Shown here one piece after another: positions 45,238 through 54,109 of a DNA stretch of 64,000 nucleotides. The DNA comes from Synechococcus sp. Nb3U1. Lineage in GTDB: Bacteria; Cyanobacteriota; Cyanobacteriia; Thermostichales; Thermostichaceae. The position numbers and the translations under genes were made by a program. The stretch's first letter is position 1, and every line of letters begins with the position of its first letter. Below the pieces are notes generated by a model that did not search any database, was not told where the DNA came from, and saw nothing but the letters and a program-made list of their open reading frames with translations. The DNA lies in NCBI RefSeq assembly GCF_021533835.1, contig NZ_JAKFYQ010000003.1:186001-250000 (forward strand), read 5' to 3'.

Positions 45238-46038
45238 CTAGGGATTGGCAGGACGAGCCAAAGACTGGATGTACTCGAGAGAGGAGCGAGAGGGAATAAA
45301 GGCGATCTTTTGCACATCCGCTTGGGCATCGGGAGCCAACATGCGCTCCACCACAATTGCCAAAGAGGTGACTTCAATCTGAGTTTGCTGGACTACGTCG
45401 GGGTTTTGCGCTGCCGCCCGATCCAAAGCCCCCCTGAGGTCGTTGCGGTCGAAGAAGAAGGGCACGACTTCATAGCCATCCTGTTCGATGGTGAGTAAGC
45501 CTTCCCCAGAGCGGCCATAGAAGAGGGGCACGCCAATCGCTTCGGGGGGCACATCTTGGCCGGTTTGCTGCAGCACTTGCTTAGCAGCTTCTACATCTGA
45601 AGAACGAGGCACCACCTCGAAGAGCAGATCCCCATTTTTGGCTCGCTCTTCTTCCGACTTTTCGTAGGCATATCCCAACGAGAGGGGTACCACTCGAGCT
45701 TGACCAGCCACCTCTGGGTTACTGGTCTTTACCTGCTGCAAAACCTGTTGGGCCTGAGCTTGATCCAACCAAAATGAAGCCACTTGTATCGTGCGGCCTT
45801 CCCGATCCACATTGGCCACAACGGGGGTGCCATCCTGAGACACAATCGCAAAAACCGGCACCAAATTCAGCCGCTCCGCCACCTCCTGGCGACTCATGGG
45901 GCCAGCCGGCGCTGCTTGAGCCAACAAATAACTCTCTTGGGCCAGAACCGGAGCCACGTTTACACCGCCCCAAGCGATGCCCATCAGGATCCCGGCTATA
46001 CCACCCGCCTGAGCTGCTCGGCGCAAAAAGGATGCCAT
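45238..46038 (-). CDS. Tic22-family protein
   Basis: Protein of about 266 aa with a signal-peptide-like N-terminus (cleavage near PVLAQ) and a Tic22-like domain: LNLVPVFAIVSQDGTPVVA, ASFWLDQAQAQQVL, a second repeat VPLFYG-EGLLTIEQDGYEVVPFFFDRNDL, and LAIVVERML near the end. In chloroplasts Tic22 is an intermembrane-space chaperone of protein import. The cyanobacterial protein is periplasmic and linked to outer-membrane biogenesis. The ATG at 46038 gives a normal signal peptide; longer forms add a second hydrophobic stretch. Confidence 0.87.
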   Translation of the reverse strand: MASFLRRAAQAGGIAGILMGIAWGGVNVAPVLAQESYLLAQAAPAGPMSRQEVAERLNLVPVFAIVSQDGTPVVANVDREGRTIQVASFWLDQAQAQQVLQQVKTSNPEVAGQARVVPLSLGYAYEKSEEERAKNGDLLFEVVPRSSDVEAAKQVLQQTGQDVPPEAIGVPLFYGRSGEGLLTIEQDGYEVVPFFFDRNDLRGALDRAAAQNPDVVQQTQIEVTSLAIVVERMLAPDAQADVQKIAFIPSRSSLEYIQSLARPANP

Positions 46039-46446
46039 AGGCGCTACTACAAGCACTACATTGCAGCACATCACTCTCATCTCAACTCCCGGCATTCTGC
46101 CTTGTTCTGGTCACTATGGGGTCAGATCCCTGGGCACTAGCGTTTAAGGCTTTCGGCCTGCTGACTCAACTCAGTCGACGCTAGCAATGCGGCACACTCC
46201 CGGTGTTAGGGATCCAGGTCGGTCATGGCTGACAACAACCCCGGCACACCTATCTTGATGAGCGCTCTTGAACCACCCTAGAAGCCAAGGTTAAAACATC
46301 TGCTTGGCCACTGTCGAGGGGTAAAGCCCCTGTTTGGGGTGGGGATCCCGCATCACCCATACTATATACGGAGTAGCCCAAAACCGATCCACGCTAAATG
46401 CAGATTTCAATTGAGATCCAAGGCCACGAGGAGGGATCCGGATCCC
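46039..46446. other. Intergenic region between tic22 and the NrtR-like gene
   Basis: About 408 bp with no gene supported. Short frames here are out of frame with any family. Contains the tic22 promoter region and the 3' end of the NrtR-like gene. No hairpin with T run seen. Confidence 0.5.
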
Positions 46447-47190
46447 TTAGACGAACACCATCGGTTTATGGCGGATTTTCTCAAAAGCTGCTGCATCAAA
46501 ACAGTAGAGGGTTGCCGGTCGGCCTGCTCCCTGAGTACTCTTCTGGCCGGTATTGCGCAAAATGCCCAACTTGAGTAAGCGAGCCCGAAAATTGGAGTAG
46601 TCGGAGAAGCTCTCCCCCAAAACGGTGCCGTAGAGTTGATAAACCTCCCCCAAGGTGAAGGTGCTGGGCAAGATGTCGAAAGCAATCGGGCTATACTCCA
46701 GCTTGGCGCAAAGGCGACGGCGGGCGTAGCGACAAATTTCTTCGTGGTCAAAAGCCAAAGGCGGAACTTGATCGGCAGGATACCAGGCGATGCCCTCCAC
46801 TCCATCCGCCAACAGTTGGGCATCCTGGAAACGCACCAGAGCGAAGTAGCTGACGGACAAATAGCGTACCCCGTAGCCATCGGCAGCTTCGCGGGGATCC
46901 CGTTCTGGCCCGCCAAAGGTATAGAGTTGCTCTAAGTAGAGATTCTCAACACGGATTTTTTCCGCCAGGATGCGATAGGCTGCCGCCTCTAGGGATTCTG
47001 CACGGCGCACCAGAGTGCCCGGCAAGGCCCAACAACCACGAAAAGGCTCCTCCCGCCGCCGCACCAACAGCACCAGCAGGCGATTCTGTTCCGTATCGAT
47101 AGAGAAAATGACCGCATCTACCCCAACTCGGAACTCCGCCAGGCTGCTCCGCTCCTCTGGCATGCTCCCCATGACGCGGGATCCCTGCAT
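46447..47190 (-). CDS. NrtR-type transcriptional regulator (Nudix-like domain plus winged helix)
   Basis: Protein of about 247 aa. The N-terminal Nudix fold (RVGVDAVIFSIDTEQNRLLVLLVRRR, then PFRGCWALPGTLVRRAESLEAAAYR) lacks the REx2EE catalytic box, where RILAEK stands in its place. It is therefore probably a ligand sensor, as in NrtR, which binds ADP-ribose. The C-terminal half (KLEYSPIAFDILPSTFTLGEVYQLY, then NFRARLLKLGIL and GRPATLY) is the NrtR winged-helix region. NrtR represses NAD salvage genes; none are adjacent here. ATG 47190 is preferred, with GGAGG about 15 bp upstream; longer TTG start possible. Confidence 0.85.
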   Translation of the reverse strand: MQGSRVMGSMPEERSSLAEFRVGVDAVIFSIDTEQNRLLVLLVRRREEPFRGCWALPGTLVRRAESLEAAAYRILAEKIRVENLYLEQLYTFGGPERDPREAADGYGVRYLSVSYFALVRFQDAQLLADGVEGIAWYPADQVPPLAFDHEEICRYARRRLCAKLEYSPIAFDILPSTFTLGEVYQLYGTVLGESFSDYSNFRARLLKLGILRNTGQKSTQGAGRPATLYCFDAAAFEKIRHKPMVFV

Positions 47191-47365
47191 AGACTGGCCC
47201 TGATCCTCCACCAACAGCCTACCCAGTTTGCTGCCGGATGGGGATCTGTAGGCTTGATTCTGTTCAACGCCAGTCCACCCTAGAGCACTTCAAGCTCGTG
47301 ACAACTCCCGACACCCATCTTTATCTTTAAATTAAGTAAACACAATTCAGATGGACAATTCAGAT

Positions 47366-47411
47366 AGAGTGCGGGCTAGGAACGGCCTGCGGTCTACCCG
47401 TCGATGAGCTA
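47366..47411 (-). repeat. tRNA-D-arm-like repeat, copy 1
   Basis: On the minus strand reads AGCTCATCGACGGGTAGACC then GCAGGCCGTTCCTAGCCCGC. About 85% identical to a segment at 57896-57946. The AGCT..GGTAGA part resembles the D-arm of a tRNA, but no T-arm or acceptor stem follows. Lies upstream of rpoZ. Function unknown. Confidence 0.55.
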
Positions 47412-47491
47412 ACTGATTGCGCTTTTCCCGCAATGACTGGGTAACCTTGCTACGATGAGGATCCCTTTAGCAACAAGACGAGACTTCAACT

Positions 47492-47731
47492 ATGGCCCTG
47501 CGCAACAATCACCTTGCCATTGACAACGACGAGCTGATGCGTCGGGTGGAAAATCTAATCAATGCCTCCAAAAACCGCTATCGCATTACTGTGATCGTGG
47601 CCAACCGTGCCAAGCAGCGCCGCTATGAAGCTCCTGACGATATGGAAGATGGCTGGATGAAGCCGATCCGCCGTGCGGTAATCGAAATGTCGGACGAGCT
47701 GACTGCACCCGAAATTATTGGCGACGAATAA
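47492..47731 (+). CDS. rpoZ: RNA polymerase omega subunit
   Basis: Small subunit (79 aa) that aids assembly of core RNA polymerase and, in cyanobacteria, sigma-factor use. Matches cyanobacterial RpoZ throughout: [34 protein letters not shown], then [15 protein letters not shown]. The ATG is preceded by an AACAAGACGAGAC stretch with a weak ribosome-binding site. Alone on its strand, downstream of the NrtR-like gene and divergent from it. Confidence 0.96.
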   Translation: MALRNNHLAIDNDELMRRVENLINASKNRYRITVIVANRAKQRRYEAPDDMEDGWMKPIRRAVIEMSDELTAPEIIGDE

Positions 47732-47813
47732 GGGCAAATAAATAAATAAGGATTTAAGAACCAAGGACAAGCTACCCAACCTCAAGCCATGCCTGAGGGG
47801 ATCCTAGGGGATC

Positions 47814-49700
47814 CTAGTTGCGATGGGATCCCTCCATCAAGCTCTCGGAAGAGGGTTTGTCTTCTACGGGCTCGTATGGGCTAGTACGGGCGCGAAGCTG
47901 CGATTCCATCAGGTGCAGCAGCCGTTGGGTTTCTTCTGAGCTGAGGCCTTGAATGTGCATCTGCAGGGGGTGGCGGAACCCCAAGGTTTGCTGGGGAAAG
48001 GGGATCTGGATCCCAGCTTGGTCAAAGGCATGTTTGAGGCGACGACGGTACTCCCGCGCCACTTTCCACTGCTGTAGGGGTTGCACCTTAATCCAGATGC
48101 GCAGGGTTATCCCCCGTTCCCCCAGGTGATCGACGCCGTGCATCTCTGGCAGATCCAAAATTTTCTCTCGCCAAACGGGCTCTCGGTACATCTCCAGGGC
48201 TACCCGCTCGGTGATGTATATCGCTTGCTCCAGATCATTTTCGTAGGCGATCACAATGGCCAGATCCACCCGTGACCACCCGTTGGAGAGGTTTTCTACC
48301 ACCCGAATCGCACTGTTGGGGATAGAGATCAAGGTGCCTTCAGTGTTGCGCAATTGGGTCAGCCGGAGATCCATGTGTTCCACCAAGCCACCCCGCCCAT
48401 CCACCACGATCACATCCCCTTCGGCAAACTGATCCTCCACCAAAATCAATAGGCCATTGATGATGTCTTTAATGAGATCCTGCGCCGCCAGGGAAATGCC
48501 CAAGCCGATAAAGCCAAGGCTAGCCACCAGGGGGCCAATATTTACCCCCACCAGAGCCAGCCCCACCAGGGATCCCACCAAAACCAGGGTGGTGGCCGTG
48601 ATCCCTTTCGAGACCCCGGCAAAGGTGCTGAGGCGTTTGCTGAGGCGATAGGTGGGGGTTGTGGGGGCATTTTGCCACTGTTCCTGGCGCAGAGCCGCGA
48701 AGAGATTATCCAGCACCAGGCCACTCAGCCAAACACTGCCGTAGGTGGCCAAGCCCACCCCCGCCAGCCGCAATAGGGGACCCCGCAGAGAAATGAGAAA
48801 AAAAGTTTGTAAAGCCCGAGTTTGTGGGAATAGGCCCAAGCTTACTCCCACGCCACCCATCCAGACGCCAAGTTGAACCAAGCGCAGCAGACGAATTTGC
48901 AGCTCTAAGTAGGATTCCTGCCGTTTGCGCTGGGCCTGTTGTTCCAAAAGGATCGGATCCACACCCAGTTGATCTTCCTCCTGAAGGCGTTCCTGAACTT
49001 CGGCCTGAATAGCACTGTATTCCGCCTGTAATGCATCCCGTTGTTGGGTGAGGCGCTGGCGTTCCCGCTTACATAACTGCCCCATGCCCCAAACCGCCAC
49101 CAGGAGCCCGAGGGCAATCAATCCCTGCCGGCGCAAAAACTGGGGCTGCCGCTCCTGCTGCGAGGTGCGTAGAGCCTGCTCAACAATGTTGGCCACCTGT
49201 TCTGCCCAATCGATGGCCTGAGTTCCCTGCAGTTGGGCATCGAGGGAGGTGACCGTGAGCAGATATTGTCCGTTGACCTGAACCACCGGCTGGTTGGTCT
49301 GGGCATCGATGGCCACCGATACCTCCAGAGTGTCCAGATCCAGAGGCATGGCAGCCAGGCGACGCAAGGTTTGTTCGATGGAGCGGATCCGCTGCGACAC
49401 CGGCGGGGTACTACCGGGATCCCCCTGTGGAGCAGTCACCAAAAACAGACGCCGACCATCCAACGTGACTGCTCCGGTTTGAACGGAGGAGGTCGGCAGG
49501 CTAAGCGCTTGCCGTAACTCTTCGATGGCATCCACCGTATTCAGCAAAGGCAGGTTGGGCAGCGAGGTGCTGTTAGTGGCGGGGGCTTCCTGTCCCCAGG
49601 TGGGTGGGGCCGCCAAGACGATGCCCAGGAGCGATAGCCAAAGCAGGGATCCCGTTCTCCCAAGCTTTGGCCTGTGCGGATGGCGTTGGTGATGCGGCAT
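47814..49700 (-). CDS. MscS-family mechanosensitive ion channel
   Basis: Protein of about 628 aa. A signal peptide is followed by a periplasmic domain (about 30-220) and a first membrane segment (LRRQGLIALGLLVAVWGMGQL). A coiled coil (about 230-280), further membrane segments, and the MscS pore and beta domain follow: VASLGFIGLGISLAAQDLIKD, then GLLILVEDQFAEGDVIVVDG and TEGTLISIPNSAI. It would open on hypo-osmotic shock to release solutes. The ATG at 49700 lies 11 bp after the stop of the antiporter gene, so the two are probably one transcription unit. Confidence 0.92.
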   Translation of the reverse strand: MPHHQRHPHRPKLGRTGSLLWLSLLGIVLAAPPTWGQEAPATNSTSLPNLPLLNTVDAIEELRQALSLPTSSVQTGAVTLDGRRLFLVTAPQGDPGSTPPVSQRIRSIEQTLRRLAAMPLDLDTLEVSVAIDAQTNQPVVQVNGQYLLTVTSLDAQLQGTQAIDWAEQVANIVEQALRTSQQERQPQFLRRQGLIALGLLVAVWGMGQLCKRERQRLTQQRDALQAEYSAIQAEVQERLQEEDQLGVDPILLEQQAQRKRQESYLELQIRLLRLVQLGVWMGGVGVSLGLFPQTRALQTFFLISLRGPLLRLAGVGLATYGSVWLSGLVLDNLFAALRQEQWQNAPTTPTYRLSKRLSTFAGVSKGITATTLVLVGSLVGLALVGVNIGPLVASLGFIGLGISLAAQDLIKDIINGLLILVEDQFAEGDVIVVDGRGGLVEHMDLRLTQLRNTEGTLISIPNSAIRVVENLSNGWSRVDLAIVIAYENDLEQAIYITERVALEMYREPVWREKILDLPEMHGVDHLGERGITLRIWIKVQPLQQWKVAREYRRRLKHAFDQAGIQIPFPQQTLGFRHPLQMHIQGLSSEETQRLLHLMESQLRARTSPYEPVEDKPSSESLMEGSHRN

Positions 49701-49710
49701 GAGCCGAATC

Positions 49711-50907
49711 TCAGTCGAGGAAGAAAAAAGCGATGCCCAGGATGGTGTAGGTGGCCAGAAGTAACAACCCCTCCAACCAGTTGGACCGTCCATCGCTGCT
49801 GACGGAATTGATCAACAAGACCGAGACGGCGATCGCCACCAATTCCACCATGCCGAAGTTAAAATTCATCGGTTGATGGAGCACATCCCCTGCCAGCACA
49901 AGTAAAGGCGCCACAAACAGGGCAATTTGCATCGTCGAACCGAGAGCCACTGAGAAGGATAGATCCATCTTGTCTTTCATGGCCACCGTTACCGCCGTCG
50001 CATGTTCTGCGGCATTGCCGATAATCGGCAGCAGGATCACCCCCATGAATAGGGGCGTGACGTGAAAGTGCTCCAGGGTGCTCTCCAGGGTGCCCACCAG
50101 CAGCTCAGACTCCACCGCCACCAGCACCGTCAACCCCAGCAGAGCCAGCAGCCAAGGCCACACCCCGACTTGCTCTGGAGGCGCTGTCAACACCTGGGGA
50201 ATGGATCCCTGAGCTTGCAACACCGGATTGGGGGCAAGGCGGTCGGCGGCTTCATCTTCGGCGGCCTCCGCTTCGTGAATGCTATAGAGGTAGCTGTGGG
50301 TTTTCAGGGAGAACAGCAACGTCAACCCATACACCCCGATCAACACCAAGGCCACCGCCGTAGAGAGTTCCTGAATCGATAGCTCCCCCAAGGTGACATC
50401 GGCATAGGTAACCACGCTGGGCAAGATCAAGGCCACCACCGCCAGGTTCATCACGGAAGCATTCATGCGCGCCACTTCCGGACGAAAGCTCTGCTCCCGA
50501 AACTTAATGCCCCCCAAAAACATGGCCAAGCCCGCTACCAAGAGCAGGTTACCGATGATCGAGCCGGTAATCGAAGCCTTGACCACATCTACTAACCCGG
50601 CCCGCAGCGCCACCAACCCGATGATCAACTCCGTGGCATTGCCAAAGGTGGCATTCATCAGTCCCCCGATGGTGGGTCCTGTGAGGGCGGCAACCTCTTC
50701 GGTGGCTTGACCCATAAACTTCGCTAGGGCCACCACCGCCAAAGCGGCACAAACAAAAACCAGATTGGGATCCCAACCTTGGAAATGCCCAACCCAAGAC
50801 AAAGGGATCCCGGCCAATAACAGAATCATCAAGTTGTTCAAACCTTTCTGCCAACCTTCAGCAGAACGATCGGGAGAAACCAGCGGATTTGCATCAGCAA
50901 GGGTCAT
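49711..50907 (-). CDS. Calcium/proton antiporter (CAX/ChaA family)
   Basis: Integral membrane protein of 398 aa with about 11 hydrophobic segments. The two CaCA alpha repeats are clear: GLMNATFGNATELIIG and LLPIIGNAAEHATAV. An acidic loop in the middle (HEAEAAEDEAADRL) is typical. It exports Ca2+ in exchange for protons and contributes to salt and pH tolerance. Followed by the MscS-family gene 11 bp downstream. Confidence 0.93.
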   Translation of the reverse strand: MTLADANPLVSPDRSAEGWQKGLNNLMILLLAGIPLSWVGHFQGWDPNLVFVCAALAVVALAKFMGQATEEVAALTGPTIGGLMNATFGNATELIIGLVALRAGLVDVVKASITGSIIGNLLLVAGLAMFLGGIKFREQSFRPEVARMNASVMNLAVVALILPSVVTYADVTLGELSIQELSTAVALVLIGVYGLTLLFSLKTHSYLYSIHEAEAAEDEAADRLAPNPVLQAQGSIPQVLTAPPEQVGVWPWLLALLGLTVLVAVESELLVGTLESTLEHFHVTPLFMGVILLPIIGNAAEHATAVTVAMKDKMDLSFSVALGSTMQIALFVAPLLVLAGDVLHQPMNFNFGMVELVAIAVSVLLINSVSSDGRSNWLEGLLLLATYTILGIAFFFLD

Positions 50908-51050
50908 AGTCGCACAAGGGGGGAGAAAAAACGTGGAGCCAACAGAGGCTATTAGGAGGAGAACTGCCCAACCCCAGCGTCTCCAGACGATCAGTAGGGC
51001 ACCCCCAAAAGTCTAGCGGTTGTGAGGAGGGGTTGAATAGGTGCCGGGAG

Positions 51051-51821
51051 CTACGGAGAGATGACATGGGTGCGTTCTAGCTGACGGGCGATCTCGGCCC
51101 CCAGTTGATCCGATAACCGTCGCGGATCGGTGATTTTTAGAACGCTGCTGCCCTCCACCTCGAAGGGAAAAGATCCCGCTACTCCATCACGGGGCATTTG
51201 CACCAATAGCAACTGCTCGGGGCGCTTTGATTGCAGAGCATAACCCAACTCCAGACACACCTGCGGGCTGGGCAACGGGCGGCCATGACCATTCACCTGT
51301 ACAGGCGTGACATCAGCCACCACCAGCAGGGCATGCTTGAGCTTGCGAATCAGGGCGGCATCGATGAGCAGGGGTTCCGCCTCAGCTAGGGGGGATCCCT
51401 CCAACTGGAGGGGGATGCTGAGCTTGTGTTTGCGGTTCAGGGTATCCACTACCGCCTGGAGGGTGCGCTGTAGGATGTTGCTGGATTCGGGGTAGTCCAA
51501 TTGGCCGCAAAAGTAGATCGTCGGCTCCGTCATGCTCAGGGCGGCGCGTTTGTTAAAGTAGATCTCGCGGCTGATCAAATCCAAGTTAGAGATGCTGTAG
51601 GCACCGCTGCCCTCGATGTAAAACTCCACCAACTCCCCTTCCAGGTAGCGCTGCCACCAAAGGGAGGTTTTCACCTGCTCCACATCATCGAGAAAATCGG
51701 CTCGCATGGCTGTTTTGAGCAAGCCGGTGCGACTCAGACGCAGATCAGGGCTTTTCTGCTGAACTTGGGAGGCGGATAGAACGGAGTCCAAATACCAGGC
51801 TTTCAGGACAATGATCGCCAT
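51051..51821 (-). CDS. Conserved protein with a TIR-like/NDT-like C-terminal domain, function unknown
   Basis: Protein of 256 aa. The N-terminal about 95 residues are unrecognised. The second half looks like the domain seen in CAP12/Pycsar-type TIR-like effectors and DUF4062-like proteins: TIYFCGQLDYPESSNILQR, then HALLVVADVTPVQVNG, then the signature SPQVCLELGYALQ, then QLLLVQMP and SFPFEVEG. In that family the E of LELGYA is the active-site-like glutamate, and NAD+ or nucleotides are the substrates. This gene stands alone, with no cyclase or other defence partner. Whether it is an enzyme is not known. Confidence 0.5.
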   Translation of the reverse strand: MAIIVLKAWYLDSVLSASQVQQKSPDLRLSRTGLLKTAMRADFLDDVEQVKTSLWWQRYLEGELVEFYIEGSGAYSISNLDLISREIYFNKRAALSMTEPTIYFCGQLDYPESSNILQRTLQAVVDTLNRKHKLSIPLQLEGSPLAEAEPLLIDAALIRKLKHALLVVADVTPVQVNGHGRPLPSPQVCLELGYALQSKRPEQLLLVQMPRDGVAGSFPFEVEGSSVLKITDPRRLSDQLGAEIARQLERTHVISP

Positions 51822-51882
51822 GGGATCCCTCTGAGTTTAGCCTCAAAGGTACCTGATTTTTTCGGAGAGCGTTATACCCCAT

Positions 51883-53106
51883 TCAACCCAACTGAAGCGC
51901 CAGATCCAGCAGTCGATGGGCCATGATCGATTTTGTACAAGGAAGGATTGTTTCAATGTTTCCGCAGCGCGGGATCCAATAGCCCTGGTTATGAAGGCTT
52001 CCAAATCCACTGTCCGGTAGATCGATTGGGTTGGCCACGATGGCATCCAGTCCTTTCTGGTGCAGTTTGGCTTGAGCGGGCGGTAAAGGATCCCCCGTTT
52101 GCGCAGCAAAGCCAATGATGCGTTGATCGGGGTGTTTGCTCTGGCTTAAAGTCCCCACGAGATCGGGGATCTGTTCCAAGGGCAGCATCTCCGGCAACTG
52201 CGCTTTCGGTAACTTTCCCGCATAGGGCTGAGAGGGTCTCACATCTCCAACGGCAGCAGCCATCCAAAGCATATCCACCTGCGGGAAGAGGGTACTTAAT
52301 GTGTTCTCCAATTGGGCAGCGGTCTCTACAGCAAGGGCTTGAATGCCGAATGGTTCCGGCTGAAATGGGATCCCGAGCGGCCCATGTACCATGGTCACGC
52401 TTGCCCCCCGACAGGCGGCCGCCACAGCTAAAGCGATTCCCATCCGACCACTGGCAGGGTTGCCGATAAACCGCACCGCATCGATCGGTTCTCGGGTACC
52501 GCCGGCACTAACCAAAACCCGTTTGCCCTGCCAGTCCCGTTGCCCCTTTGTCCACACCAAGGCCAGCGCATATTCCTGCAATGCTTCGGGCTCCAACATG
52601 CGTCCTTCCCCCACAGCATCACAGGCCAAACGCCCACTAACGGTCGGTAAGGCCCAAAAGCGGGGATCCCGCTGTAATAGCTGCCAATTCTGAGCTACAG
52701 CCTGAGCCCGCCACATTTGAGTATTCATGGCTGGAGCCACCGCCACCGGACACTGGGAAGCCAGCACTACATTGGTGAGCAGATTGTCTGCAAGGCCATG
52801 AGTCAATTTACTTAATGTATTGGCCGATAGTGGGGCGATCAAAATGGCTTCTGCCCATTCTCCCAACTCGATGTGCAGAGGACGGCCCCGTGTTGATTGC
52901 CAAAACTCCACGTCGGTCAGAGTCGGTTGTCGGGACAAAGCCGCAAAGGTGAGGGGAGAAACAAATTTTTCTGCTGCCGCCGTTAGAACCACTTTCACCT
53001 CTGCTCCCTGTTGGACCAACCCAGAGACTAAGGCACAGGTTTTGTAGGCAGCAATTCCCCCACTTACCCCGATGAGGAGGCGCCGACTTGACCAAAAGGG
53101 ATCCAT
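51883..53106 (-). CDS. coaBC: Bifunctional phosphopantothenoylcysteine decarboxylase/phosphopantothenate-cysteine ligase
   Basis: Coenzyme A synthesis, steps 2 and 3; 407 aa. The CoaC flavoprotein half has RRLLIGVSGGIAAYK, the PLSANTLSK and VAPAMNTQMW blocks, and the catalytic cysteine in LACDAVGEGRM. The CoaB half has VLVSAGGTREPIDAVRF and the ASGRMGIALA nucleotide motif, then DAIVANPIDLPDSGFGS. The normal LACG motif reads LACD here, a small change next to the key Cys. Start at ATG 53106 within MDPFWSS. The C-terminal tail is short. Confidence 0.96.
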   Translation of the reverse strand: MDPFWSSRRLLIGVSGGIAAYKTCALVSGLVQQGAEVKVVLTAAAEKFVSPLTFAALSRQPTLTDVEFWQSTRGRPLHIELGEWAEAILIAPLSANTLSKLTHGLADNLLTNVVLASQCPVAVAPAMNTQMWRAQAVAQNWQLLQRDPRFWALPTVSGRLACDAVGEGRMLEPEALQEYALALVWTKGQRDWQGKRVLVSAGGTREPIDAVRFIGNPASGRMGIALAVAAACRGASVTMVHGPLGIPFQPEPFGIQALAVETAAQLENTLSTLFPQVDMLWMAAAVGDVRPSQPYAGKLPKAQLPEMLPLEQIPDLVGTLSQSKHPDQRIIGFAAQTGDPLPPAQAKLHQKGLDAIVANPIDLPDSGFGSLHNQGYWIPRCGNIETILPCTKSIMAHRLLDLALQLG

Positions 53107-53498
53107 GCAGAGTTGACAACAAAACAATCTTGATTCCAGTTTCCCTGTTTTTGTTCGATTCCGCCGCTAGAATCCGAATCTATAGGCTAGAGATACTTTG
53201 GTCTGCATACACGACGTTGCCGAGAACATTACCTTTGTCCTGCATGGGTTGTCCATCCACCTGACGACAAACCGCTCTTCTCAACTGACGTGAAAGTTTC
53301 AGCACAGACAATCACCAACGATGTCATCAGGGAAGTCAATTTCCACTGCTGTTTTGCGCACTCTATTCGCTGGCCAAAATCAGATCAGTGAACTTATTTC
53401 ATTGGATAAGAACAGGTTTGATCGAAACTCTATTGCAAGTTCTGTTTCTTTCTGGCTACACTAACTGTTGTCCTCAAATCATCTTGATATGTCTTGAT
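53107..53498. other. Intergenic region between coaBC and the AbrB gene
   Basis: About 392 bp with no gene supported. It holds divergent promoters. AT-rich at 53400-53490. The in-frame extension of the AbrB gene to 53388 crosses this region but has no family similarity. Confidence 0.5.
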
Positions 53499-53867
53499 AT
53501 GGCTACAACCACCAAAGCAAAACCGCTGACCGGACAAGAACTCCTCGATAAGGTGACTTCGATGGAGAACGTGGATCGCAAAGAAAAGGCTCGTGCCTGT
53601 GGTTATGTCACCTACACCAAGAATGGCCAAGAGCGTGTGAATTTGATGCAGTTTAACAATGCCCTGCTCAAGGCTGTCGGTGTCGATCTGGATGCTAGCG
53701 ATGAAAATGGATCTCGGGGTCGCGCACCCACCTTCCGTGTGTCAGTTCATAAGAATGGCAACCTACTGATTGGCGCTGCCTACACCAAGAAGATGGGGCT
53801 CAAGCCCGGTGATGAGTTCGAGATTAAGTTGGGCCACCACAACATCAAACTAGAGCGCCTCGACTAA
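53499..53867 (+). CDS. Cyanobacterial AbrB-family transcriptional regulator
   Basis: Protein of 122 aa that matches the cyAbrB family (Sll0359/Sll0822 type) from the start MATTTKAKPLTGQELLDKV through KEKARACGYVT and the C-terminal AbrB fold (GNLLIGAAYTKKMGLKPGDEFEIKLG). cyAbrB proteins regulate carbon/nitrogen balance, hydrogenase and other genes, and are nearly universal in cyanobacteria. The upstream extension contains a hydrophobic stretch and is rejected. A GGCTCTC/GAGAGCC hairpin lies 30 bp after the stop. Confidence 0.95.
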   Translation: MATTTKAKPLTGQELLDKVTSMENVDRKEKARACGYVTYTKNGQERVNLMQFNNALLKAVGVDLDASDENGSRGRAPTFRVSVHKNGNLLIGAAYTKKMGLKPGDEFEIKLGHHNIKLERLD

Positions 53868-53897
53868 TCTCTTAATCTCTCTTCGTTTGTCGGTTCA

Positions 53898-53918
53898 GGC
53901 TCTCCATGGCCGAGAGCC
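53898..53918 (+). terminator. Hairpin after the AbrB gene, possible terminator
   Basis: Perfect 7-bp stem GGCTCTC/GAGAGCC with a 7-base loop, 30 bp after the stop codon. No T run follows immediately (first is TTTT about 16 bp on), so termination is uncertain. Confidence 0.4.
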
Positions 53919-54109
53919 CACTCCAGGTAAGGTTTTACTCCCAATCTTCTGTTTTCCTGAGAGTGTCGGAGGGGCAAGTAGCTCCCCAGGTTAGTTTTCT
54001 TAACCAAGGGATCTCTGGTGGATAGGGATCCCTAATGATTCGTATCAACAAGCAGATTGGCTGCTATGCAGTTCGTTATCCTGAGAGCAGATGAATTTGG
54101 GCTGTGGCG

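Noticed and set aside
47366-47411. tRNA gene on the minus strand
   Set aside because: A D-arm-like stretch is present, but no acceptor stem, anticodon arm or T-arm can be formed.
51051-53106. A defence system formed by the TIR-like protein and its neighbours
   Set aside because: The neighbours are coaBC and a Ca2+/H+ antiporter, both housekeeping; no cyclase, nuclease or mobile context.
53388-53498. N-terminal extension of the AbrB protein with a hydrophobic stretch
   Set aside because: cyAbrB proteins start at MATTTKA-like sequence; the extension is AT-rich leader DNA.
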